A DNA stretch of 64,000 bases from assembly GCF_900156415.1 (NCBI RefSeq), contig NZ_FTNM01000002.1, positions 992,001-1,056,000 on the forward strand. Direction: 5' to 3'. Under the pieces are notes generated by a model that had not been told where the DNA came from, made no database searches, and worked only from the letters and a program-made list of their open reading frames with translations. This DNA comes from Pontibacter lucknowensis (lineage in GTDB: Bacteria; Bacteroidota; Bacteroidia; Cytophagales; Hymenobacteraceae). Of this stretch, positions 33,866 to 41,128 are shown one piece after another. Position numbers and translations under genes: made by a program. Positions within the stretch are counted from its first letter, which is position 1. Each line of letters begins with the position of its first letter.

Positions 33866-34495
33866 ATGGACAAGAAGAAATTTTCAATCAAAGACATACC
33901 TGGCTGGGCTGTCATGCTGGGCATTTTCGGCATCCTATACCTGACGGGTTTGCATACTGAGGCCATCGGGCAAGTACAGCGCCTATTACTGGCAACAGGT
34001 GTCAAAAATGCGGATGTGCCAGCCATAGATGAAGTTGCCGCTAACTCGGAGACAGAATTGTATACAGTTGCCGGAGCACCCATGGCAGGTGCAGGTTTCA
34101 AGATGGTAGACCTGAACGGCAAGACCGTGAATTTCGAAAGCCTGAAAGGTAAGGTTATCTTCCTGAACATCTGGGCGACCTGGTGTCCACCTTGTATAGC
34201 TGAAATGCCGAACATCCACAGCTTGTACAAAAAAATGGACCCTAATAAAGTGGCGTTCGTTATGTTGTCGGTGGATGAGGGCGGCATGGAAAAGGTGAAG
34301 AAGTTTGTAGACAAAAAGAAGTATACCTTCCCGGTATACATGCCGGCCAGCCAGTTTCCGCAAGAATTCTACAGCACGGCGATCCCTACCACGTTCATTA
34401 TTTCTCCGGAAGGAAAGATCGTAGCCAAACAGGAAGGTATGGCCGAGTATGATACTGAAGAAGTACGTGAGTTCCTGCTGGGGCTGGCGAAATAA
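33866..34495 (+). CDS. TlpA-family membrane-anchored thiol:disulfide reductase
   Basis: 209 residues: one N-terminal membrane helix (13-30), a linker, and an AhpC/TSA-type thioredoxin domain. The active site is IWATWCPPCIAEMPN (Cys107, Cys110); the cis-Pro loop reads IPTTFIISPEGKIV. Such proteins face the periplasm and reduce disulfides, for instance in cytochrome c maturation or in sulfur carrier proteins (SoxW-like role). With a diheme cytochrome encoded downstream, either is possible. It ends with a strong terminator at 34505. Confidence 0.92.
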   Translation: MDKKKFSIKDIPGWAVMLGIFGILYLTGLHTEAIGQVQRLLLATGVKNADVPAIDEVAANSETELYTVAGAPMAGAGFKMVDLNGKTVNFESLKGKVIFLNIWATWCPPCIAEMPNIHSLYKKMDPNKVAFVMLSVDEGGMEKVKKFVDKKKYTFPVYMPASQFPQEFYSTAIPTTFIISPEGKIVAKQEGMAEYDTEEVREFLLGLAK

Positions 34496-34504
34496 ACATG
34501 CTAA

Positions 34505-34542
34505 AAATAGCCAGCGCTGAACTTATTGCTGGCTATTTTTTT
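34505..34542 (+). terminator. Rho-independent terminator after tlpA-like gene
   Basis: An 11-base stem AAATAGCCAGC/GCTGGCTATTT followed by a T-run. Confidence 0.85.
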
Positions 34543-34596
34543 ATACTTACAGCAGCAACAGATTCTATACAAAATTTATTGCCAGTTTAGGTATAC

Positions 34597-35523
34597 ATGG
34601 AGAAATACTGGAACATCTTTACGAGCTCTTTTTCGGACTACGGTAACTACCTGTGGCGTGAAATGCTGCACCCAAGCTGGGGCAATTATTTCTATTGGCT
34701 GCTGGGCTTGTCGCTGTTTTTCTGGCTGCTAGAGGTCATATTGCCGTGGCGCAAGGGACAGCCAGTCATCCGGCAGGATTTCTGGCTCGACGGCTTCTAC
34801 ATGTTCTTTAATTTTTTCCTGTTCTCGCTGGTCGGTTTCAATGCCATTTCCAATATCGGCGTAGAGGCGTTTAATGATTTTCTGGGTTTGTTCGGTATCC
34901 AGAATTTGATTGCTTTTGAGATACAGTCGTGGCCGGTGTGGGCACAACTGCTCACGCTCTTTGTACTGCGCGATTTCATTCAGTGGAACGTGCACCGCCT
35001 TCTGCACCGCTCCGATTTTCTGTGGCGCTTTCACAAGGTACATCACTCTGTGCAGCAAATGGGTTTTGCGGCGCACCTTCGCTTTCATTGGGGCGAAACG
35101 GTGGTCTACCGCACCCTTGAGTACATCCCGCTGGCCATGATCGGCTTCGGTATTCAGGACTTCTTTCTCGTGCACATTTTCGCCACCGCCATCGGGCACT
35201 TTAACCACTCCAACCTGCACATCCCGCTGGGTCCGCTGCGCTATCTGTTCAACAACCCGCAAATGCACATCTGGCATCACGCCAAGCGCATGCCCCACCG
35301 ATATGGCGCTAACTATGGCATTAGCTTGAGTGTGTGGGATTACCTGTTCGGCACCGCTTACATGCCCCAAGATGGACGTGATATTGAGCTGGGGTTTGAG
35401 GAAGTGGAGCAATATCCAAAGTCTTTCTTTGAGCAACAGGTATACCCTTTTCGGGAGCGGGCGGTTGTCGATGATCAGCTTGTAGAGTCAGAAAAAGAGA
35501 GGGAAACAATACCTGAGGCTTAG
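34597..35523 (+). CDS. Sterol desaturase/fatty-acid hydroxylase-family protein
   Basis: 308 residues, about four or five membrane helices and the diiron His clusters of the fatty-acid hydroxylase superfamily: HRLLHRSDFLWRFHKVHHS, then HFNHSN and HIWHHAKRMPHRYGANYG. Such integral membrane oxygenases hydroxylate or desaturate lipids; the substrate here is unknown. In Bacteroidota they are common as single genes. It starts behind the terminator at 34505, so it probably has its own promoter, and no operator of the sulfur regulon precedes it. The C-terminal 30 residues are acidic and probably cytoplasmic. Confidence 0.9.
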   Translation: MEKYWNIFTSSFSDYGNYLWREMLHPSWGNYFYWLLGLSLFFWLLEVILPWRKGQPVIRQDFWLDGFYMFFNFFLFSLVGFNAISNIGVEAFNDFLGLFGIQNLIAFEIQSWPVWAQLLTLFVLRDFIQWNVHRLLHRSDFLWRFHKVHHSVQQMGFAAHLRFHWGETVVYRTLEYIPLAMIGFGIQDFFLVHIFATAIGHFNHSNLHIPLGPLRYLFNNPQMHIWHHAKRMPHRYGANYGISLSVWDYLFGTAYMPQDGRDIELGFEEVEQYPKSFFEQQVYPFRERAVVDDQLVESEKERETIPEA

Positions 35524-35533
35524 GCAGCTATGG

Positions 35534-35668
35534 CGCGAGCGTACTCGCTCGTGCTATACCAGTCTGTGCACGATTCTGACAGGTCACGACCTGTCCCTAC
35601 AAAAAATGAAATCATTCCAATTTTTTCTTAACTTTCTAAATCCCAAACTCTAAAACTCCTAAACCCCC
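35534..35668. repeat. Intergenic palindromes related to the element at 26673
   Basis: Contains GCGAGCG-TA-CTCGCTCG (from about 35536), a perfect palindrome GACAGGTC-AC-GACCTGTC (35578-35595) and a downstream AAACTCTAAAACTCCTAAAC stretch (about 35644-35664). The last two resemble GGTCGCGACCTGT (26853) and the outer arm of the nested repeat (26888-26906), so both spacers hold members of one repeat family. Confidence 0.5.
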
Positions 35669-35669
35669 C

Positions 35670-36398
35670 ATGCCTCACCACGAAGTACAGTCGGAAGACA
35701 AAATACTTTTCTTCAAGAAAGAATACATCTCGGAGTTCGTGTATGGCGGTATTGACGGGGCCATTACCACTTTCGCGGTGGTGGCAGGGGCTGAAGGGGC
35801 TAGTCTGGGGATAGCGGTGGTCATCATTCTTGGTCTGGCCAACCTGATCGCGGATGGATTCTCGATGTCGGTCGGCAACTTCTTCTCCACCAAAGCGCAG
35901 CGCGACAACTTTGACCGACACAGGGCCCGTGAATATTGGGAAGTAGATAACCTGGGGGAGATAGAAAAAGAAGAGATCAGGCAAATATACGCGACCAAAG
36001 GCTTTAAAGGGGAGTTATTGAACCAAGTGGTGGAGGTCATCACTTCCGACAAAGACGTGTGGGTAGACACCATGATGAAGGAGGAACTGGAGATGACCAA
36101 AGACGACAAAACGCCTATCAAAACAGCTTCGGTTACCTTTATCAGTTTTATTCTGGTTGGCTCCATCCCGCTGCTGGCTTATATTTTTGCCGGGCTGGAC
36201 TCAGGTATAGCAGGCGCTGAGCTTTTCGTTTACTCCAGTGTGCTTACAGGTATAGCCCTGACGATCGTGGGTGCTCTTAAGAGTATTGTGACAGAGCGCA
36301 ACATCATGGCAGGTATAGCTGAGACGCTGCTGCTTGGCGGACTGGCCGCCACCCTCGCCTTTTTTGTGGGCGATGTGCTGGAAAGTGTGTTTATGTAA
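35670..36398 (+). CDS. VIT1/CCC1-family transporter
   Basis: 242 residues with five membrane helices. Signature of the vacuolar iron transporter family: [20 protein letters not shown] in helix 1 and [19 protein letters not shown] in helix 2, followed by the long charged cytoplasmic insertion rich in Glu (about 75-140) that binds metal before transport. Family members move Fe2+ or Mn2+ out of the cytosol. It contains three copies of the AGGTATAGC word within 100 bases of its 3' part. The gap to the next gene holds operator site 6, which faces away from it. Confidence 0.9.
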   Translation: MPHHEVQSEDKILFFKKEYISEFVYGGIDGAITTFAVVAGAEGASLGIAVVIILGLANLIADGFSMSVGNFFSTKAQRDNFDRHRAREYWEVDNLGEIEKEEIRQIYATKGFKGELLNQVVEVITSDKDVWVDTMMKEELEMTKDDKTPIKTASVTFISFILVGSIPLLAYIFAGLDSGIAGAELFVYSSVLTGIALTIVGALKSIVTERNIMAGIAETLLLGGLAATLAFFVGDVLESVFM

Positions 36399-36410
36399 AA
36401 GCTCATGCCT

Positions 36411-36454
36411 GTGACAAAAGTCACTGTCTGGCAGTTTGTGAATGGTCACCTTTG
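36411..36454 (+). promoter_or_regulatory. Crp/Fnr-type operator and promoter, site 6
   Basis: A perfect dyad GTGAC-AAAA-GTCAC at 36411-36424 (centre 36417.5), then TG, and CACCTTTG at 36447-36454 as a one-mismatch -7 box. Spacing 29.5. It drives the SoxB-like metallophosphoesterase gene. Confidence 0.78.
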
Positions 36455-36502
36455 TTAAGAAGCCTGAAAAACAGGTGGTCACCTTAACAAATTAACCGCA
36501 CC

Positions 36503-38152
36503 ATGAAACAAAACCTTAAACTGCTTCTCTCTGCCATCCTTATCCTCGGCCTCACCTTTGCAACCTCCTGCCAGACAACCCAGCAAGAGGATACGCACGC
36601 CAAGGAGGAAGGCGTCGAAACCATCACCATTCTGCAAACTGCCGACATTCACGGTCAGCTGATGCCACACCAGGAAATGTTCATCGAGAACGGTGAGTTC
36701 GTGTTTAAAGAGCGCGGCGGTGTGGCCAACATACAGACGATCTTCAAACAGGTGAAAGCCGAGAACCCGGGCGGCACTGTGATCGTGGACGGGGGCGATT
36801 TGATACAAGGCAGCGCTGTGGCTGCCCTTTCGGAGGGGGCTGTGTTTGGTCCCGTGATCAAGGCCATGGACTACGATTTTCTGATTCCGGGTAACTGGGA
36901 GGTGATCTTCGGCAGCCAGAAAATGCGCGACGTGCTGGCCTCCTACGGCAAGCCGGTGGTCTGCGCCAACATCTACGACGAGGCCAGCACCGACATGCTC
37001 TACCCGCCCTATATCGTAAAAGAAGTAAAAGGCGTGAAGCTGGGCTTTATCTCCTACAACGACCCCGAAGTACCGATCCGTCAGAACCCGTCATTCAGCA
37101 AAGGCCTGATCTTCAAACAACTTGAAGACAATATCGAGCCGCTGATCAAAGAATTGAAAGAAGAGCAGGGCGTGGATATCCTATTCCTGGTGACGCACCT
37201 CGGCATTTCAAAGCAGCTATACCTTGCTGATCAGGAGCAGATCAAGGGCGTGGACTTTATCCTGGGTAACGACACGCACGAGCGTATTCGCAAACCGCTG
37301 CAAGGCAAATATGCGCAGGTAGTAGAGCCGGGCGCATTTGCTTCGTTTGTAGGCCGCCTCGACCTGGACGTGAAAGACGGCAAGATTGTGGACCAGCGCT
37401 ACGAATTGATCGACGTGGACCCTGCCGTATACCCAGCCGACCCGGTAGTGCAGCAAATCGTGGATAAGCAGATGGCTCCTTACAAGCAGAAAATGGAACG
37501 CGTGCTGGGCTATACCTCTACCCCACTCTACCGCTACTTAGTAGTAGAAAACCCAATGGACAACATGATCACCGATGCGGTGCGCTGGAAAACGGGCGTG
37601 GACATTGCCATCTCCAACGGTTTCCGTTTCAGCACCCCGATCGTGCCCGACGAAACAGGAAAAGCACCGATCACTTACAGCGATGTATGGAACATGCTGC
37701 CTGTGAACGAGAATGTGAAGATCGGTAAAGCCACCGGCAAGCAGATACAGGACTGGATGGAAAAGGAACTGCACAACGTGTTCGCAGAGAAGCCGCTGGA
37801 GCGTTTCGGTGGCTGGGTGATCCGTTTCTCAGGTATGGAAATGACCTTTAACGCCAACGCCCCGAAAGGCCAGCGCGTGCAGTCGATTACGGTTGGCGGC
37901 CAACCGCTCGACCCGAACAGACTCTACACCATGGGCGCTTGTCTGCGTCGCGGGGAACCTGACCACATGCTCTGCCGCATGCCGAATGCCGTGGAGACCC
38001 AAGTGCTCGACTACACCATCCACGATGTGATAGAAGAGTACCTGAAAGAGAAGGGCACGGTAGCCCCTAAGACCGACGGCCGGGCCAAAGCACTCGACTT
38101 GCCAGCCCCGGTACTGTCGCAGCTGCCAAACGTCGACTATACCTTCAGATAA
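36503..38152 (+). CDS. 5'-nucleotidase/SoxB-like metallophosphoesterase lipoprotein
   Basis: 549 residues. Lipoprotein signal (LGLTFATSC, Cys23), a calcineurin-type metallophosphatase domain (about 38-300) and a 5'-nucleotidase C-terminal domain (330-540). Metal motifs: TADIHGQL, VDGGDLIQGSA, VTHLG and GNDTHERI. The third block, usually GNHE in 5'-nucleotidases, reads PGNWEVIFG. Thiosulfohydrolase SoxB also carries Trp-Glu here (GHWE). The catalytic-dyad His is therefore absent, as judged from family memory, and the protein may be a SoxB relative or an unusual nucleotidase. Control by operator site 6 and the tsdA gene next door favour a sulfur role. It is surface or periplasmic and ends with a terminator. 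Confidence 0.85.
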   Translation: MKQNLKLLLSAILILGLTFATSCQTTQQEDTHAKEEGVETITILQTADIHGQLMPHQEMFIENGEFVFKERGGVANIQTIFKQVKAENPGGTVIVDGGDLIQGSAVAALSEGAVFGPVIKAMDYDFLIPGNWEVIFGSQKMRDVLASYGKPVVCANIYDEASTDMLYPPYIVKEVKGVKLGFISYNDPEVPIRQNPSFSKGLIFKQLEDNIEPLIKELKEEQGVDILFLVTHLGISKQLYLADQEQIKGVDFILGNDTHERIRKPLQGKYAQVVEPGAFASFVGRLDLDVKDGKIVDQRYELIDVDPAVYPADPVVQQIVDKQMAPYKQKMERVLGYTSTPLYRYLVVENPMDNMITDAVRWKTGVDIAISNGFRFSTPIVPDETGKAPITYSDVWNMLPVNENVKIGKATGKQIQDWMEKELHNVFAEKPLERFGGWVIRFSGMEMTFNANAPKGQRVQSITVGGQPLDPNRLYTMGACLRRGEPDHMLCRMPNAVETQVLDYTIHDVIEEYLKEKGTVAPKTDGRAKALDLPAPVLSQLPNVDYTFR

Positions 38153-38157
38153 AAGCA

Positions 38158-38194
38158 GAGAGCTCAGGAGAAAATTTTCCTGAGCTCTTTTTTT
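38158..38194 (+). terminator. Rho-independent terminator after soxB-like gene
   Basis: Stem GAGCTCAGGA/TCCTGAGCTC (38160-38169 and 38178-38187) with a T7 run. Confidence 0.88.
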
Positions 38195-38269
38195 AGATGT
38201 CTCAGACAAAGACACCCCTTCCATCTTACCCCCGGTCGTCAAAGTTTTATCTTGACTTTAACCGCTCGT

Positions 38270-38313
38270 GTGACAAATATCACATACTTCTGATTTGCAA
38301 TAGCTTAACTTGA
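38270..38313 (+). promoter_or_regulatory. Crp-like operator and weak promoter, site 7 (tsdA)
   Basis: Dyad GTGAC-AAAT-ATCAC at 38270-38283, extended to TGTGAC/ATCACA, close to the Crp consensus (centre 38276.5). At the expected 29.5-base spacing lies TAACTTGA (38306-38313), a partial -7 box. The half-site and the box are both weaker than in sites 2-6. Confidence 0.55.
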
Positions 38314-38343
38314 TTCCTACTCACCTTAAACTTTTGTGCTGTT

Positions 38344-39393
38344 ATGAATCTGAATCAAGAAAATGAAGTTGTCGGCTTTCTACTGAAGATTTCCAATGTC
38401 GTTGGCTTAAGTGCGGTTGCGGTCATCCTGATGCTGGGCATCGTGATGTTTTTGGAGCTCACCGGCACAAAGGTCCGTTTACCAACCCTGACCGATACCA
38501 GCACGCCGTCTACAACTCCGGCAGTTCCTCCGCAGCCCGCTGAAGCCATGTGGCAGGCTCCGAACCTTGCCTCCCTGCCCGCCACTCCCGAAGGCGATCA
38601 GATCCGGTATGGCCGCGAAATGGTGGCACACACGGCAAAGTATCTCGGTCCGGAGGGCAGCGTACTGCAGATCGCCAACGGCATGAATTGCCAGAACTGC
38701 CACCTGGACGCTGGCACAAAACCTTTCGGCAACAACTACTCCTTGGTGGCCTCCACCTATCCCAAGTTTCGAGCCCGTTCGGGCACCGAAGAGGATGTGG
38801 TGAAGCGTGTGACCGATTGCTTTGAGCGCAGCCTCAACGGACAGGCCCCCAAACCAGACTCCAAAGAAATGCGGGCCATGGTGGCGTACATCAACTGGGT
38901 AGGTACGGGCGTCACGACAAATGAATCTCCCAAAGGTGCAGGCCTTGTCGAAATCGCCTTCCTTGACCGCGCCGCCAGTTCGGTATTGGGCAAAGCCATC
39001 TATGCACAGAAGTGCCAGGTATGCCATGGCGATAACGGACAGGGCATGAAATCAAGCGGCAACCCGGAATACATTTACCCACCGCTTTGGGGCGACGACA
39101 GCTACAACGACGGCGCCGGTCTGTACCGCGTATCCACCTTTGCCCGCTACGTGAAAGCCAACATGCCGCTGGGTGCTACGCACGACAGCCCGCTGCTCAC
39201 CGACGAAGAAGCCTGGGACCTGGCCGCCTATGTAAACTCCATGCCGCGCCCGAAGAAAGACATCAGTCGGGACTGGCCGGATATTTCCAAAAAACCGATC
39301 GACCATCCCTTCGGTCCTTATGCCGATGGTTTCAGCGAAGCGCAGCACAAGTATGGCCCTTACCAACTGATCATAGAAGCCCGGAAAAAGTAA
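38344..39393 (+). CDS. tsdA: TsdA-type thiosulfate dehydrogenase, membrane-anchored diheme cytochrome c
   Basis: 349 residues. An N-terminal membrane anchor (about 12-37), then two cytochrome c domains. Heme 1 is at NCQNCH (Cys116, Cys119, His120) with Cys159 in VTDCFERS as the expected axial Cys ligand, a TsdA hallmark. Heme 2 is at KCQVCH (His228), with Lys271/Met274 in VKANMPLG as candidate ligands. Further TsdA markers: HLDAGTKPFGN, YPKFRARSG, YIYPPLWGDDSYNDGAGL and the C-terminal PFGPYADGF...HKYGPY. The enzyme couples two thiosulfates to tetrathionate, or the reverse, outside the cytoplasmic membrane. The anchor suggests electron transfer to a membrane carrier. It is under operator site 7 and followed by a terminator. 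Confidence 0.92.
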   Translation: MNLNQENEVVGFLLKISNVVGLSAVAVILMLGIVMFLELTGTKVRLPTLTDTSTPSTTPAVPPQPAEAMWQAPNLASLPATPEGDQIRYGREMVAHTAKYLGPEGSVLQIANGMNCQNCHLDAGTKPFGNNYSLVASTYPKFRARSGTEEDVVKRVTDCFERSLNGQAPKPDSKEMRAMVAYINWVGTGVTTNESPKGAGLVEIAFLDRAASSVLGKAIYAQKCQVCHGDNGQGMKSSGNPEYIYPPLWGDDSYNDGAGLYRVSTFARYVKANMPLGATHDSPLLTDEEAWDLAAYVNSMPRPKKDISRDWPDISKKPIDHPFGPYADGFSEAQHKYGPYQLIIEARKK

Positions 39394-39410
39394 TCGTGTA
39401 TTTCCATGGA

Positions 39411-39442
39411 AAGGCCTGTTCTACTGGAACAGGCTTTTTGGT
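39411..39442 (+). terminator. Rho-independent terminator after tsdA
   Basis: Stem GCCTGTTC/GAACAGGC (39414-39421 and 39427-39434) followed by a T-run. Confidence 0.8.
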
Positions 39443-39530
39443 TTTAGAGCTGGCGAGACCGAAATAAACAGGACAAAATACAGGCTGTAAATTAATAGTT
39501 CGACTTCACTTGCTTCTTTGTGATTAGTAG

Positions 39531-39538
39531 TATATTTG
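39531..39538 (+). promoter_or_regulatory. -7 promoter box TATATTTG
   Basis: A perfect TAnnTTTG match about 10 bases before the first ATG of the next small gene, with TTG at 39510-39512 as a possible -33 element. It implies a very short leader. Confidence 0.5.
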
Positions 39539-39547
39539 CGGTTGCTT

Positions 39548-39934
39548 ATGGCCATGATTCAGCCTAAATACCGCATTCTGAGACATTTGTTGATGTCGCT
39601 TGCTCTGCTTTGGGCCATCGTGCTCTCAAGCACTGCAACCTATGCCGCTGATACAGCCAAAGTAGCCCAAAGCAGTCTGGCAGGTCTAGCGCCAGACGAA
39701 TCAGTTAGTACTGACAACGATCTGACAGGCTTACAGAAAGGGCTGCTCTACCTGGCCCAGGAAGGAACAACAGCTACTCTCACTTTTAGCTTTCAGCCTG
39801 CGGCCACTGTTAGCAAAACGCATACGATCTGGTTTGTAAGCCAGAAAGCCATCCCGCCTTATGCAGCGCGGGCTCCCGGCGACAACTTCTTTTGCCAGTT
39901 TTTCTACACTTCTAGTCAGCCCCAAGCTCCCTAG
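39548..39934 (+). CDS. Small exported protein of unknown function
   Basis: 128 residues from ATG 39548 (or 126 from ATG 39554); an upstream TTG overlaps the promoter box and is unlikely. Signal peptide ILRHLLMSLALLWAIVLSSTATYAA, then a Ser/Thr/Ala-rich mature part and a short aromatic tail (NFFCQFFYTSSQ) with a single Cys. No recognised domain. It stands alone between two other units, has its own promoter and no link to the sulfur operators. The following 260 bases (39935-40194) contain no gene or structured element that I can see. Confidence 0.55.
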   Translation: MAMIQPKYRILRHLLMSLALLWAIVLSSTATYAADTAKVAQSSLAGLAPDESVSTDNDLTGLQKGLLYLAQEGTTATLTFSFQPAATVSKTHTIWFVSQKAIPPYAARAPGDNFFCQFFYTSSQPQAP

Positions 39935-40194
39935 GCGGCTTATATTTCCCCATTCTTTCGGCAATACCCTACCCCAGCCAGAGTTCAAATACTTAGCCTG
40001 GAACCAACAGGTATAGCCAAGGCTGTTTCGCAGCCCTTTCATCATTCTTAACTTCTATTTTGTTTGCTGCCAGCAATTGCAAAGCAGCTTTTGTGGCCCT
40101 TTACGATTAGTAAAGCGTCTCATCCCTCGTCGCACAGCAAAGTCTGCGAAGGGGTCATTCTATTTCTAAAATCATATTTAACATCACTGCAATC

Positions 40195-40407
40195 ATGACT
40201 AATATTGGAATATTTGCCTTCATCGGCAGCCTGGGAGGCGCAGAAGTAACCATCATCATATTTGCCATTTTGCTCCTGTTTGGTGCTAAGCGCATACCTG
40301 AACTTGCCCGTGGCATGGGTCGTGGCATCCGCGAGTTCAAAGATGCCACCAACGAGATAAAGAGTGAGCTCGACAAGTCCATCCAGGACAAGGATGAGAA
40401 GAAATAG
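40195..40407 (+). CDS. tatA: Sec-independent protein translocase subunit TatA
   Basis: 70 residues: a short periplasmic N-terminus, one membrane helix with the Gly-Gly hinge (GGAEVTIIIFAILLLFGAKR), the FGAKRIPELARG amphipathic helix that defines TatA/TatB, and a charged tail. It forms the channel of the twin-arginine system, which exports folded cofactor-loaded proteins. No tatC lies nearby. The length is normal for TatA and short for TatB. It is separated from the DedA gene by 33 bases. Confidence 0.93.
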   Translation: MTNIGIFAFIGSLGGAEVTIIIFAILLLFGAKRIPELARGMGRGIREFKDATNEIKSELDKSIQDKDEKK

Positions 40408-40440
40408 CAGGCTGGCCCGGTAACAATAGCTCCTTTTTAG

Positions 40441-41100
40441 ATGGACTTTATTTATTACGTGGCAGATTTTGTGCTGCACATCGACCAGCACCTGGTGCAA
40501 CTGGTGCAGGAGTACCAGCAGTGGATCTACCTCATCCTGTTTCTTATTGTTTTCTGCGAAACTGGTCTGGTGGTGACGCCCTTCCTGCCGGGAGATTCGC
40601 TGCTGTTTGCACTCGGCGCTTTGGCTGCCATACCTGCTTCAGGCCTTAACCTGTTGCTGTTGATGGGGCTGCTGATCGTGGGCGCTATTCTGGGCGACTC
40701 CTTCAACTACTATGTGGGCAGCAAGATCGGAGGCCGCATATACCTGCGCGACTTCTGGTTTCTGGGCCGCACACACATCGACCAGACCCAGCGGTTCTAC
40801 GAAAAATATGGCGGACGCACGATCATTTACGCACGCTTTGTGCCGATCATCCGCACGTTCGCTCCTTTTGTGGCCGGGGTGGGCAAGATGAATTACAGGC
40901 GCTTTTTCAGCTTCAACATCATTGGGGCGATCGTATGGGTGGTGTTTTTTATGCTGATGGGCTACCTGTTTGGAAACCTGCCGGCAGTAAAGCGTCATTT
41001 TTCGCTCCTCATTCTGGCGATCATCGTGCTGTCGATGGCCCCTCCTATTGTGGCTGCCCTCAAAAACCGGCTGTCGAAAAAAAGCACCACTCAGATTTAA
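40441..41100 (+). CDS. DedA-family membrane protein
   Basis: 219 residues, four to five membrane helices. Signatures of the DedA/SNARE-associated family: FCETGLVVTPFLPGDSLLFA with the conserved Glu and Gly-Asp, the GGRIYLR loop, and FYEKYGGRTIIYARFVPIIRTFAPFVAGVGKM with the essential arginines. These proteins flip phospholipids or undecaprenyl phosphate across the membrane. It belongs to a run of membrane-protein genes in the same direction (40195-45263) with gaps of 28-60 bases. Confidence 0.93.
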   Translation: MDFIYYVADFVLHIDQHLVQLVQEYQQWIYLILFLIVFCETGLVVTPFLPGDSLLFALGALAAIPASGLNLLLLMGLLIVGAILGDSFNYYVGSKIGGRIYLRDFWFLGRTHIDQTQRFYEKYGGRTIIYARFVPIIRTFAPFVAGVGKMNYRRFFSFNIIGAIVWVVFFMLMGYLFGNLPAVKRHFSLLILAIIVLSMAPPIVAALKNRLSKKSTTQI

Positions 41101-41128
41101 TTACACAAAAGCTTTAGACGATTAATTT

